A stretch of 64,000 nucleotides of DNA from positions 275,194-339,193 of the forward strand of contig NZ_BBXD01000012.1 of assembly GCF_001570545.1 (NCBI RefSeq), given 5' to 3'. Below, piece by piece: positions 9,037 to 17,434 of the stretch. The stretch is from Herbidospora mongoliensis. Lineage in GTDB: Bacteria; Actinomycetota; Actinomycetes; Streptosporangiales; Streptosporangiaceae. How positions within the stretch are numbered: position 1 is the stretch's first letter; each line of letters begins with the position of its first letter. Position numbers and translations under genes: made by a program. The notes under the pieces were generated by a model. It was not told the origin of the DNA, did not search any database, and saw only the letters and a program-made list of their open reading frames with translations.

Positions 9037-9378
9037 GTGAAGAATGATTGCTTGTTCTGCGCAATCGTGGCCGGTGAGATACCCGCGACGGTCGTTCACG
9101 AGACGGACACCACCCTTGCCTTCCGTGACATCAACCCCCACGCCCCCACGCATGTTCTGGTCGTACCGAAAAACCATGTGCGCGACGCCGGTGAGTTGGC
9201 GGAGGCTGGGCTCGCCGACGACGTGATCAAAACGGCCAAGGCCGTCGCGGTCGCCGAGGGCATCGCCGATTCGGGTTACCGGCTGATCCTGAACACCGGG
9301 CCCGATTCGGGGCAGAGCGTGTTCCACGCCCATCTCCACCTGCTGGGCGGGGCACCGCTCACGCTCCAGATGGGATAG
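9037..9378 (+). CDS. HIT family nucleotide-binding protein
   Basis: The 113-residue histidine triad protein has FHAHLHLLGG near the C-terminus (HxHxH), the catalytic triad of HINT-type nucleoside phosphoramidases. CLFCAIVAGEIP is the usual N-terminal zinc/structural block. The GTG start has no ribosome-binding site; TAGGCT ends 6 bp upstream, so the transcript is probably leaderless. It precedes phoH in the conserved HIT-phoH-ybeY order. Confidence 0.9.
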   Translation: MKNDCLFCAIVAGEIPATVVHETDTTLAFRDINPHAPTHVLVVPKNHVRDAGELAEAGLADDVIKTAKAVAVAEGIADSGYRLILNTGPDSGQSVFHAHLHLLGGAPLTLQMG

Positions 9379-9436
9379 CGGAGGGCTACCATTGACAGCG
9401 GAAATAGGGAGGCGAGCAGGCCCGACGAGGCCGCCC

Positions 9437-10459
9437 ATGTCCGAGACGCGCGCAACACAGAAGACCCACGCCAAGGTCGTGATCCCCGACGAGCACTCGA
9501 TGATCAGCATCCTGGGCTCGCGTGACGAGCTCCTCAGGGTCATCGAGAAGAGCTTCCGGGCCGACATCCATGTGCGGGGCAACGAGATCACCATCACCGG
9601 GTCCCCCGACGAGAGCGGTGTCGTGGTCCGGCTGTTCGAGGAGCTGGTCGAACTCGTCCGGGCCGGGGCGCAGCTGACCCCCGACGCGGTCGAGCGCAGC
9701 GTGTCCATGCTGCGCAAGAGCAACGGCCGGCCGGCCGAGGTGCTCTCGCTCGACATCATCTCCTCACGCGGGCGCACAATCCGCCCGAAGACGGTCAACC
9801 AGAAGAACTACGTCGACATGATCGACAAGCACACGGTCGTGTTCGGCATCGGCCCCGCCGGAACGGGCAAGACCTACCTGGCGATGGCCAAGGCCGTGAA
9901 GGCCCTGCAAGACAAACTGGTCAACCGCATCATCCTGACCCGTCCGGCCGTGGAGGCCGGTGAGCGGCTGGGCTTCCTGCCCGGAACGCTCTACGAGAAG
10001 ATCGACCCTTATCTGCGGCCGCTCTACGACGCCCTCCACGACATGCTCGACCCCGACTCGATCCCGCGCCTGATGGCGGCGGGCACGATCGAGGTCGCGC
10101 CGCTGGCCTACATGCGCGGCCGCACGCTCAACGACGCCTTCATCATCCTCGACGAGGCCCAGAACACCTCGCCCGAGCAGATGAAGATGTTCCTGACCCG
10201 CCTCGGCTTCAACTCCAAGATCGTGGTCACCGGTGACGTCACCCAGATCGACCTCCCCGGCGGCACCGACAGCGGCCTCAAGGTGGTCCAGGGCATCCTC
10301 GACGGCATCGACGACATCCACTTCAGTCGTCTGACCAGCGCCGACGTGGTCCGCCACAAGCTGGTGGGCCAGATTGTCGACGCCTACGGGCGCTACGACG
10401 CCGCGGTCGCGTCCGACCCGCGCGCGGTCACCGGCAACCGGCCCAGGGGGCGACGATGA
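9437..10459 (+). CDS. phoH: PhoH-like P-loop ATPase
   Basis: The 340-residue PhoH-family ATPase is RNA-associated and usually sits beside ybeY. A small N-terminal KH-like or nucleic-acid-binding part covers about 20-100. Walker A is GPAGTGKT (about 147-154) and Walker B is [20 protein letters not shown] (about 230-249). The family has been linked to rRNA processing and to RNA helicase activity. I placed the start at ATG 9437, after GAGG, rather than at an upstream TTG, because conserved sequence starts near there. Its stop overlaps the ybeY start by 4 bp. Confidence 0.92.
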   Translation: MSETRATQKTHAKVVIPDEHSMISILGSRDELLRVIEKSFRADIHVRGNEITITGSPDESGVVVRLFEELVELVRAGAQLTPDAVERSVSMLRKSNGRPAEVLSLDIISSRGRTIRPKTVNQKNYVDMIDKHTVVFGIGPAGTGKTYLAMAKAVKALQDKLVNRIILTRPAVEAGERLGFLPGTLYEKIDPYLRPLYDALHDMLDPDSIPRLMAAGTIEVAPLAYMRGRTLNDAFIILDEAQNTSPEQMKMFLTRLGFNSKIVVTGDVTQIDLPGGTDSGLKVVQGILDGIDDIHFSRLTSADVVRHKLVGQIVDAYGRYDAAVASDPRAVTGNRPRGRR

Positions 10460-10920
10460 CGATCGAGGTCAACAACGAGTCCGGCGCCGAGGTCGACGAG
10501 AACCGTCTCGTCGCCCTGGCCGCCCATGTGCTCGGCCAGATGGGCATCAACTCCCTCGCGGAGCTGTCGATCCTGGTCGTCGACGAGGCCGCGATGACCG
10601 CCCTCCACGAACAGTGGATGGGCGAGCCCGGCCCCACCGACGTGCTGGCCTTCCCCATGGACGAACTCCGGCCCGGCCAGGGCCGCAGCGACGACACCTC
10701 GCCCGACCCCGCCCTGCTGGGCGACGTCGTGCTGTGCCCGACGGTGGCGGCCAGGCAGGCCGCCGAGGCGGGCCACTCCACGCAAGACGAACTCGACCTG
10801 CTGTGCACCCACGGCATCCTCCACCTGTTGGGTTACGACCACGCCGAGCCGGAGGAGCACGCCGAGATGTTCGGCCTCCAGGGTGAGTTGCTCGAGTCGT
10901 GGCGTAAGTCAGCCCCCTAA
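10456..10920 (+). CDS. ybeY: endoribonuclease YbeY
   Basis: YbeY is a metal-dependent single-strand endoribonuclease needed for 16S rRNA 3-prime maturation and ribosome quality control. The 154-residue protein has the family signature [12 protein letters not shown] (H3xH5xH zinc site, about 118-129) and the TDVLAFPMD block. It is translationally coupled to phoH by an ATGA overlap and leads into the exporter gene 5 bp downstream. Confidence 0.95.
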   Translation: MTIEVNNESGAEVDENRLVALAAHVLGQMGINSLAELSILVVDEAAMTALHEQWMGEPGPTDVLAFPMDELRPGQGRSDDTSPDPALLGDVVLCPTVAARQAAEAGHSTQDELDLLCTHGILHLLGYDHAEPEEHAEMFGLQGELLESWRKSAP

Positions 10921-10925
10921 GGATC

Positions 10926-12197
10926 ATGAGTAACGGCTGGTTGATCTCGGCCGTCGCCCTTATCGTCGGCGGCGGCCTGCTCGCGAGCGCGGAGACCGCG
11001 CTCACCCGAATCTCTCGCGTGCGCGCCGAGGAGTTCGTCAAAGACGGACGCCGCGGCGCGAACCGCCTCCAGGCCATCGTGGCCGACCCCCCTCGCTACC
11101 TGAACCTGCTGCTGCTCCTGCGGATGAGCTGTGAGCTGGGCGCGACCGTCGTCGCGACCCTGCTGTTCATCGACTGGCTGGGCGACACGGGCCAGGCCTA
11201 CGCGGCGGCGGCCGGGGCCATGATCGTCATCGCCTACGTCATCGTCGGCGTCTCCCCGCGCACCCTCGGCCGGCAGCACGCCGAGCACATCGCGCTGGCC
11301 GGGGCGCCCATCGTCTACGGGCTGACCCGGATCCTCGGGCCGCTGCCCACTCTGCTGATCCTGCTCGGCAACGCGGTCACCCCCGGCAAGGGTTTCCGCG
11401 AAGGGCCGTTCACCTCCGAGGCCGAACTGCGCGACCTGGTCGACCTGGCCGAAGAACGGCGGGTGATCGAACCCGACGAACGGGAGATGATCCACTCGGT
11501 GTTCGAGCTGGGCGACACGCTCGTGCGCGAGGTCATGGTGCCGCGCACCGACATGGTCTTCATCGAACGCCACAAGTCCCTGGAACAGGCGCTGTCCCTG
11601 GCACTGCGCAGCGGGTTCTCCCGCGTTCCGGTGACGGGCGAGAACGAGGACGACGTCATCGGCATCGCCTACCTGAAAGACATCGTCCGCCGCATCCAGG
11701 AGACCGGCGACGACGAGGGCGCGGTCGAGGAGCTGATGCGCCCGGCGACCTACGTCCCCGAGAGCAAGCCCATCGACGACCTGCTGCGCGAGATGCAGGC
11801 CCGGCAGATCCACCTGGCCGTCGTGATCGACGAATACGGCGGCACCGCCGGACTCGTCACGATCGAAGACGTCATCGAGGAGATCGTCGGTGAGATCGCC
11901 GACGAATACGACCAGGAGGCCCCCCGCGTCGAGCACCTCGACGACGGCGCCGTCCGGGTCACCGCGCGGCTGGCGGTGTGGGAGCTGGAGGAGCTGTTCG
12001 ATACCGAGATCGAGTCGGAGGACGTCGACACCGTCGGCGGCCTGCTGGCCCAGTCGCTCGGCCGGGTGCCGATCGCGGGCTCCGAGGCGACGGTGGCCGG
12101 GCTACGGCTCACCGCCGACGAACTGGCCGGCCGCCGCAACCGGATCAGCACGGTGGTGGTCCGGCGGGTCGACGACGAGGCGGTGGCGCGGCACTGA
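10926..12197 (+). CDS. CNNM/CorC-type CBS-domain membrane protein
   Basis: The 423-residue hemolysin-C-like family has an N-terminal CNNM (DUF21) domain with about four membrane helices (residues 5-145), then two CBS domains around 205-330 (VPRTDMVFIERHKSLEQAL and ATYVPESKPIDDLLREMQ). It ends in a CorC_HlyC domain (about 345-420). The conserved block HLAVVIDEYGGTAGLVTIEDVIEEIVGEI is intact. Family members handle Mg2+/Co2+ efflux; the actual ion is unknown. It is probably the last gene of the HIT-phoH-ybeY transcript. Confidence 0.9.
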   Translation: MSNGWLISAVALIVGGGLLASAETALTRISRVRAEEFVKDGRRGANRLQAIVADPPRYLNLLLLLRMSCELGATVVATLLFIDWLGDTGQAYAAAAGAMIVIAYVIVGVSPRTLGRQHAEHIALAGAPIVYGLTRILGPLPTLLILLGNAVTPGKGFREGPFTSEAELRDLVDLAEERRVIEPDEREMIHSVFELGDTLVREVMVPRTDMVFIERHKSLEQALSLALRSGFSRVPVTGENEDDVIGIAYLKDIVRRIQETGDDEGAVEELMRPATYVPESKPIDDLLREMQARQIHLAVVIDEYGGTAGLVTIEDVIEEIVGEIADEYDQEAPRVEHLDDGAVRVTARLAVWELEELFDTEIESEDVDTVGGLLAQSLGRVPIAGSEATVAGLRLTADELAGRRNRISTVVVRRVDDEAVARH

Positions 12198-12203
12198 CCG
12201 GGT

Positions 12204-12593
12204 CTAACTCCTGACTGGGTGGACGCGGAATTCGGCCGCGTTCTCGTCGAAGAGTAACCACTCGGTGACGTCGATCCGGTAGAGCTGCTCGCCCGGGGCC
12301 AGGCGCCCCGGGCCCGGTGATTCCGCGACAGTGGTGAGGCCGGCGAAGGTCACGCCCTGCCCGGGGCCTGCGATGATCGAGCCGGCCACTTTCGGTCGTG
12401 CGGCCAGACCGGCGACCAGGGGGCGCTCCCGGTGGGCGATGAACATGAGCCGATCCGGCGCGAAGGCCGCGCGGAAGGGCAGGGGGAGGATCGCCGGTGC
12501 CCCGTCGCCGTCGACGGCGGACAGGGACATGAGACGGGCGTTGCCGACGTACTCAAGAAGGAGGCGGCGGCCGTGAGTTGGTGCGGATGTCAC
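12204..12593 (-). CDS. pyridoxamine 5-phosphate oxidase-like flavin/F420 split-barrel protein
   Basis: The 129-residue protein has the split-barrel fold pattern of PNPOx-like proteins: RLMSLSAVDGDGAPAILPLPFRAAF, then LMFIAHRERPLVAGLAARPKV, and the barrel strand ITVTEWLL-type ending YRIDVTEWLLFDE. Members bind FMN, F420 or heme and act on small molecules; the substrate is unknown. The start is GTG 12593. It is a single minus-strand gene pointing into the end of the CNNM gene (6 bp gap). Confidence 0.65.
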   Translation of the reverse strand: MTSAPTHGRRLLLEYVGNARLMSLSAVDGDGAPAILPLPFRAAFAPDRLMFIAHRERPLVAGLAARPKVAGSIIAGPGQGVTFAGLTTVAESPGPGRLAPGEQLYRIDVTEWLLFDENAAEFRVHPVRS

Positions 12594-12909
12594 GTGCCAA
12601 GAATGCTCTCACCTGCTTGGGTGTGTCTTGCATCCGACACGGCGATTCTCCGCAAGCGTTCTTTAAGCGACTTGCAAGTCATCCGGTGCATTCTTCTCTC
12701 AAGGCGCTCGGGAGGGGTTCGGGGCGCCGAACAAAGGGGTCGATCGGTGCGCCGGGAGGGGTTCGCGGCGCACCGGCTGGTCCGAGGGGGATCATCGATT
12801 AGGGGGCTCTCGTCCGGCGAGAGCCCCCTAATGATGTTTTCGGCCAGGTGGTTGTCGTATTTCTGGCCCGGGAATGAAGCCCGGGGGAGATCGACGAGGG
12901 GAACCTGGA
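12594..12909. other. 316-bp intergenic region with an orphan terminator
   Basis: No convincing coding sequence is present. The left part serves as promoter region for the minus-strand gene at 12593; it has the near-repeats CTTGCATCCG and CTTGCAAGTCATCCG. A strong plus-strand intrinsic terminator lies at 12798-12840 although no plus-strand gene ends nearby, so a small RNA or an attenuated leader of the lipoprotein gene is possible. CCCGGG repeated with a 7-base gap (about 12867-12885) follows. Confidence 0.6.
12798..12840 (+). terminator. orphan intrinsic terminator
   Basis: ATTAGGGGGCTCTCG pairs perfectly with CGAGAGCCCCCTAAT (15 bp, 12798-12812 with 12818-12832) over a 5-base TCCGG loop, then GATGTTTT. 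It is the strongest simple hairpin in this part of the window. The nearest upstream plus-strand stop is at 12197, more than 600 bp away. Confidence 0.8.
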
Positions 12910-13563
12910 ATGCGCCTGGCGAGACTCACGGTCGCCTGTTGTCTGCTCACCGCCGCGGCCGCCTGTGGCTCCGCGCCCATTGGCGACGCCCGCACCACTC
13001 CACAGGCGCTCAAGATCAAGGCGGTGCTCGCCGATCTCGACGAGATCCCGCGCGGGTTCGCCACCCGCTCGCGGCCCGGCTGGGAGGAACCGTTCAAACC
13101 GGTCGTCCAGGAGTGCCGCCGCCTGTTCAACCTGATGTCCGGCCGCCCGGCCCGCAAGGGCCTGACCGCCACGGCCACCGCGACCTACCTGGGTGAAGGC
13201 GTCGGCCAGACGGCCGCCGTCTCCCTCGCCCTGTACGGCGCCCGCGAGGCCGCCGACCAGATGGACGCCCTGGTCAAGGCCTCTCGCAAGTGCACCACCG
13301 CCCGTGACCAGACCGCCGGGGAGGTCAACCGGCTCACCGTGGCCCCGCTCGCGGTGCCGGAGAAACTCCTCGAAGGCGGCGGGATCGCGCGCCGCCTGGT
13401 CGGGCGGGTCGGCGGCTATCCGTACGAGATGCATCTGATCGTGGCCCGTCAGGGCGGGGCCGTGATCGGGCTGGTGAACGCGGGGATGAGCGGGCCCGAC
13501 GCCAGGACCACCGAGGAACTGGCCCGATTGGTGTCCCGCAAGGTCGCTACCCTTGACCTGTGA
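12910..13563 (+). CDS. predicted lipoprotein in the era operon
   Basis: The 217-residue exported protein has a signal peptide and lipobox (LLTAAAACGS, Cys at about 19). The mature part has no domain that I recognise; three further cysteines (in QECRR, RKCTT) could form disulfides. ATG 12910 has GAGGGG 8 bases upstream and puts the arginine just before the hydrophobic core; an extension to 12874 would spoil the signal peptide. It overlaps the next gene by 4 bp (GTGA), so lipoprotein, deaminase-like protein and Era are one operon. Confidence 0.8.
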   Translation: MRLARLTVACCLLTAAAACGSAPIGDARTTPQALKIKAVLADLDEIPRGFATRSRPGWEEPFKPVVQECRRLFNLMSGRPARKGLTATATATYLGEGVGQTAAVSLALYGAREAADQMDALVKASRKCTTARDQTAGEVNRLTVAPLAVPEKLLEGGGIARRLVGRVGGYPYEMHLIVARQGGAVIGLVNAGMSGPDARTTEELARLVSRKVATLDL

Positions 13564-13889
13564 CGCTCGACCCTGAAGACGAAAAGATTCTCACCCTGGC
13601 CCGGTCGGCCCGGGCCAGGAACGGCACCGCCGAAGGCGCTGCCGTCCGTGACGAGACCGGCCGGACCTATGTGGCGACCGACGTGAACCTGCCCTCGCTG
13701 CGGCTGACCGCCGTGCAGGTCGCGGTGGCGATGGCGGTGTCGAGCGGAGCCCAGGGCCTGGAGGCCGCCGCGCTGGTCAACGACGCGGAGGAACCGTCCC
13801 AAGAGGATCTGGGCGCGGTGGGAGACCTCGGCAACGCCATCCTGTTCCACGCGAGCGGCGACGGTTCCCTGAAAGGCCGCTATGTCTGA
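13560..13889 (+). CDS. cytidine-deaminase-fold protein lacking catalytic residues
   Basis: The 109-residue protein aligns by eye with cytidine deaminase: VNLPSLRLTAVQVAVAMAVSSGA matches VE..S..LTICAERTALFKAVSEG. The zinc ligand Cys is Ala51 and the catalytic Glu is Gln53. The second motif PCGxCRQ is replaced by PSQEDLG (79-85), so all zinc ligands are gone. Many bacteria carry a true cdd next to era, so this looks like an in-place degenerate homologue kept as an intact frame. It is coupled to the lipoprotein (4 bp overlap) and to era (8 bp overlap). A structural or regulatory role is inference. Confidence 0.7.
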   Translation: MTLDPEDEKILTLARSARARNGTAEGAAVRDETGRTYVATDVNLPSLRLTAVQVAVAMAVSSGAQGLEAAALVNDAEEPSQEDLGAVGDLGNAILFHASGDGSLKGRYV

Positions 13890-14796
13890 CAAGCGGGTGT
13901 CCGAGTTCCGCGCGGGGTTCGCCGCGTTCGTGGGGCGGCCCAACGTGGGCAAGTCGACCTTGATGAACGCCCTGGTCGGCACCAAGGTCGCCATCACCTC
14001 ATCCAAGCCCCAGACGACCCGCCGGGTGATCCGCGGCATCGTCCACCGGCCCGACGCCCAGCTCGTCATCGTCGACACCCCCGGTCTGCACCGGCCCCGC
14101 ACCCTGCTGGGGGAGCGGCTCGACAGCCTGGTGCTCGCCACGCTGACCGAGGTCGACGTGCTCGGGTTCTGCATCCCGGCCAACGAGCCGATCGGGAAGG
14201 GCGACCGGTTCATCGCCGAGAAGCTCGCCGCGGTCAAGAAGACGCCGGTGATCGCCGTGGTCACCAAGTGTGACCTGGCCTCGCGCGAGCAGGTGGCCAT
14301 GCAGTTGCTCGCGGTGTCGCAGATCGCGGAGTTCGCCGAGATCATCCCGGTCTCGGCGGTCGGAAACGACCAGCTCGACCTGCTGGCCGACCTGCTGATC
14401 GCCCGGCTGCCCAAGTCGCCGCCCCTCTACGCCGACGGCGACCTGACCGACGAGCCCGAACAGATCCTGGTCGGCGAGCTGATCCGCGAGGCGGCGCTCG
14501 AGGGCGTGCGCGACGAACTGCCCCACTCGATCGCCGTGGTGGTCGACGAGATGGGCCCCCGTGAGGGTCGCGACGATCTTCTCGATGTCTACGCCCACCT
14601 GTTCGTCGAGCGGGACTCCCAGAAGTCCATCATCATCGGTCCCAAGGGCAGCCGGCTGAAAGACGTGGGCAGCAGGGCCCGCCACCAGATCGAGGCGCTG
14701 CTCGGCAGCCGCGTCTACCTCGACCTGCGGGTATCGGTCGCCAAGGAGTGGCAGCGCGACCCCAAGCAGCTGCGCCGGCTGGGCTTCTACGACTGA
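13882..14796 (+). CDS. era: GTPase Era
   Basis: Era is an essential GTPase that binds the 3-prime end of 16S rRNA during 30S assembly. The 304-residue protein has G1 GRPNVGKS (18-25), G3 DTPG (in VIVDTPGLHRP), G4 TKCD (in VVTKCDLA) and a C-terminal KH domain with IIGPKGSRLKDVGSRARHQIEALLG. ATG 13882 lies inside the end of the preceding gene. Its last 10 bp overlap the convergent membrane-protein gene. Confidence 0.95.
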   Translation: MSDKRVSEFRAGFAAFVGRPNVGKSTLMNALVGTKVAITSSKPQTTRRVIRGIVHRPDAQLVIVDTPGLHRPRTLLGERLDSLVLATLTEVDVLGFCIPANEPIGKGDRFIAEKLAAVKKTPVIAVVTKCDLASREQVAMQLLAVSQIAEFAEIIPVSAVGNDQLDLLADLLIARLPKSPPLYADGDLTDEPEQILVGELIREAALEGVRDELPHSIAVVVDEMGPREGRDDLLDVYAHLFVERDSQKSIIIGPKGSRLKDVGSRARHQIEALLGSRVYLDLRVSVAKEWQRDPKQLRRLGFYD

Positions 14797-15275
14797 TCGG
14801 GCCGGCCCTTGACGCGGCGCCCGGCGAGCGCGAGGCAGGCCAGCGCCGCCACCACGACCGAGGCACCGAGACCGGCGAACCAGCCGTAGAAGATCGTGGG
14901 TTCGACCTCGACGAGGCCCGGAATGGCCATCGTCAGCCGGTCGAACCCATGGGGTCTGGCCAGGAACATGGCCAGCGAGAACGCCGCGATCGCGCCCGGC
15001 AGAATGGCCATGCCGGTGATGATCCGGCTGCGCGATATCCCCAGCGCGCCGAGCCCGGCGGCGACGACGCCCGAGCCCATCACCCACCAGCCGGCCCCGT
15101 CTTCGGTTCCGTGGACGGTGGTCAGGTCGGCGTTGATGACCCCGAAGGTGGCGCTGATCCCGGCCCAGGGCAGTACGCCCGTGACGGCGAGGGCGAGCCC
15201 CGCGACGACCAAGGCCAGACCCAGTAAGGCGCTTGTCCCGCTTCGCTCCGGTGTGGGGGGATGTGCGGCTGCCAC
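14787..15275 (-). CDS. four-helix membrane protein, function unknown
   Basis: The 162-residue protein has about four hydrophobic helices: ALLGLALVVAGLALAV (about 17-32), WVMGSGVVAAGLGALG (about 64-79), ITGMAILPGAIAAFSLAMF (about 86-104) and GWFAGLGASVVVAALACLAL (about 131-150). A short extracellular loop lies between the first two. It resembles small Trp-containing actinobacterial membrane proteins, but I cannot assign a family. It overlaps the end of era by 10 bp and ends upstream of the urease cluster. Confidence 0.6.
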   Translation of the reverse strand: MAAAHPPTPERSGTSALLGLALVVAGLALAVTGVLPWAGISATFGVINADLTTVHGTEDGAGWWVMGSGVVAAGLGALGISRSRIITGMAILPGAIAAFSLAMFLARPHGFDRLTMAIPGLVEVEPTIFYGWFAGLGASVVVAALACLALAGRRVKGRPDQS

Positions 15276-15284
15276 CTCTCCACC

Positions 15285-16058
15285 TTAGGGGAGAACGCGG
15301 CTCTCGCCCCACGAGAGCCGCTGACGGAGTTCGACCGCGTCGCGGCCGAGCGCGGAGACGAGAGTGCCGGGACCGGCGAGTGGGAGCACCGCGACCCCCT
15401 CGGCCACTTCGGCCTCTCTGAGTTCGGTCTTCGGTTCGGCCGGCGTCGTTTCGGCCGAGGACGTGTCGTGGGCGCGGCCGGCCGTAATCAGGGTGCTGCC
15501 GACGCAGCGGGCGTCGCCGAACACCGCTGGGCTGCCGTCGATGTCCGGGTCGCCGACGACGAACTCCTGGCGGAGCAGGGGGCGGCCGTCGATCGACGCG
15601 TCGAAGCGTGAGTGGCAGCGGCCGGGCTTCTCGCCGTGGCGGCCGAAGACGATCTCCTCGCGCCAGAACAGGGCGGCGTCTTCGGCCAGGTGGACGGTGG
15701 TCGTCATCATGTGGTCGCAGCCCGCCGCCAGGACCGTCGGTTCGGGGGCGAAGACGAGGGTGGCGCCGGAGGCCACGTACGCATGGATCTCCATCAGTGA
15801 GCGGCCGGTGCCGGGGAGCACCAGCGTGCTAGCGATGGAGCGGACGGTCAGGGAGGTTTTCTCGGCCACCTCGACGTCGAGGCGGAGGTGGTCGCCGCCC
15901 AGGGGGCCGGCGCCGGTGGAGACCAGGTGGATCTCGCCCCGGGCCGTCTGGCGCAGGGTCAGCGGGGGGGCGGAGCGCATGGTTTCGAGCCGGGTGAGGC
16001 CACGGTCGTCCAGACCCGTGCGGAGGACCGCACGGGCCCGGACCAGCGCTTTGGTCAC
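15285..16058 (-). CDS. ureD: urease accessory protein UreD
   Basis: UreD is the scaffold that, with UreF and UreG, loads nickel into apo-urease. The 257-residue protein has family blocks [29 protein letters not shown] and [23 protein letters not shown] 16058 overlaps the ureG stop by 4 bp and removes an unconserved Arg-rich extension. Here it is the last gene of ureABCFGD. Confidence 0.9.
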   Translation of the reverse strand: MTKALVRARAVLRTGLDDRGLTRLETMRSAPPLTLRQTARGEIHLVSTGAGPLGGDHLRLDVEVAEKTSLTVRSIASTLVLPGTGRSLMEIHAYVASGATLVFAPEPTVLAAGCDHMMTTTVHLAEDAALFWREEIVFGRHGEKPGRCHSRFDASIDGRPLLRQEFVVGDPDIDGSPAVFGDARCVGSTLITAGRAHDTSSAETTPAEPKTELREAEVAEGVAVLPLAGPGTLVSALGRDAVELRQRLSWGESRVLP

Positions 16059-16744
16059 GATAGGTAGCTGTGCGAGTGGGGGGTGCCGTGTTCGTGCTGC
16101 CAGGAGCCGACGATGCCGACGACCCATTCGGCGACCGAGTGGGCGCCCTTGTCCTCGCGGATGGAGGTGAACAGAACCGGTTTGCCGTCGCGGACCTTGG
16201 CCGCGTCGCGGGACATGACCGTCAGGTCGGCGCCCACCATGGGCGCCAGATCGGTCTTGTTGACCACGAGCAGGTCGGCCGAGGTGACTCCGGGGCCACC
16301 CTTGCGGGGGACCTTGTCGCCGCCCGAGACGTCCAGGACGAAGATCTGCTTGTCGGCCAGACCCCGGCTGAACGTCGCGGTCAGGTTGTCGCCGCCCGAC
16401 TCGACGATCACCAGGTCGAGAGGGCCGAAGCGTTCCTCCAGGGTTTCCACGGCGTCGATGTTGGCGGCGATGTCGTCACGGATCGCGGTGTGCGGGCAGC
16501 AGCCCGTCTGCACGGCCGTGATCCTGGCGGGGTCGATGACGCCTGCCCTGCGCAGGAAGTCGGCGTCCTCGGTCGTGTAGATGTCGTTCGTCACCACACC
16601 CAGCCGCAGCGAGGGGCCGAGGCTCCGGCAGAGCGCCGCGACGAGAGCGGTCTTGCCACTCCCGACCGGGCCGCCGATGCCCAGGCGCAGCGCCCGGTTG
16701 TGCCCGTCGGGCGCCTCGTGGTGGTCATCGTGGTTAGCTGACAA
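16055..16744 (-). CDS. ureG: urease accessory GTPase UreG
   Basis: The 229-residue SIMIBI-class GTPase couples GTP hydrolysis to nickel delivery. The P-loop is GGPVGSGKT (about 24-32), followed by [15 protein letters not shown], the Ni-binding CPHTAIRDD block (Cys-Pro-His) and VESGGDNL. The N-terminus is His/Asp-rich ([12 protein letters not shown]), a likely extra metal-binding patch. The start is TTG 16744, 11 bp inside ureF, with AAGG just upstream. Confidence 0.95.
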   Translation of the reverse strand: MSANHDDHHEAPDGHNRALRLGIGGPVGSGKTALVAALCRSLGPSLRLGVVTNDIYTTEDADFLRRAGVIDPARITAVQTGCCPHTAIRDDIAANIDAVETLEERFGPLDLVIVESGGDNLTATFSRGLADKQIFVLDVSGGDKVPRKGGPGVTSADLLVVNKTDLAPMVGADLTVMSRDAAKVRDGKPVLFTSIREDKGAHSVAEWVVGIVGSWQHEHGTPHSHSYLS

Positions 16745-17432
16745 AGAGCCTTACCTCCGTACGTAGGTGCTGTTCAGCCAGCAGATCGAGAGCGGGGGCG
16801 GCGTGCGCGGGTAGCGCTGACCAGTCGTGCTGTTCGGCGATGACCGAGTCGTAGGGCAGCTCGGCCAGGACCCGGTGGACGGTCACGGGGTCGAGCCCCA
16901 GCAACCGCACCGCGGCCGTGGCCGCGCCGGTGACGGACGTGTACGCGGCCGCCATCGCGGCCTGGTCTGGTGTGCACCCGGCGGCCTGGGCGGCGACGCC
17001 GAGCGCGATCGGATGGTGGGAGCCTTCGGGTAGGGCCTTCGCGAGGTCATTGAGCGTTGCGGACGGCCAGATCCTCCGAGCGGTTCTGACCAGCAGGCGG
17101 CCCTGAGTGCGACTGGCCTGCCGCTGTGCGGGAGACGCGATCCGGGCGTCGGCCTCGGCGTCCAGGAGCTCCCAGGAAGCCGATGCCGAGCAGGCGGACC
17201 AAGCCAAGGCGGCCGCCACCCGGCCCGCAGTGGCCAGGCGGCCCCGGAGGAACCGCGACAGGTCGTCGGCACCGGTGATCAGGCCGGCGCGGCAGGCTTC
17301 CTCGGCGCCGCCCGAGTGGGCGTGGCCGCCCGCGGGCAGCCGCGAGTCGGCGAGCAGCAGGAGGGCGGCCAGGCCATGCGTCGCCGCGCCCTGGTTCGGC
17401 ATCCCACCTGTCGGCGACCCGTGCATCGGCAT
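16734..17432 (-). CDS. ureF: urease accessory protein UreF
   Basis: UreF is the GTPase-regulating partner in the UreDFG complex. The 232-residue all-helical protein shows [23 protein letters not shown] (family F/A-PxGGFSHSxGLE pattern) and [24 protein letters not shown] near the end. ATG 17432 is 2 bp after the ureC stop; ATGs at 17426 and 17405 are alternatives. An apparent longer frame runs back into ureC but is not conserved. Confidence 0.9.
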   Translation of the reverse strand: MPMHGSPTGGMPNQGAATHGLAALLLLADSRLPAGGHAHSGGAEEACRAGLITGADDLSRFLRGRLATAGRVAAALAWSACSASASWELLDAEADARIASPAQRQASRTQGRLLVRTARRIWPSATLNDLAKALPEGSHHPIALGVAAQAAGCTPDQAAMAAAYTSVTGAATAAVRLLGLDPVTVHRVLAELPYDSVIAEQHDWSALPAHAAPALDLLAEQHLRTEVRLFVS

Positions 17433-17434
17433 CC

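Noticed and set aside
12578-12802. 74-codon plus-strand frame before the orphan terminator
   Set aside because: It has no convincing ribosome-binding site or family, overlaps the minus-strand start at 12593, and its stop lies inside the terminator stem. A non-coding transcript is more plausible.
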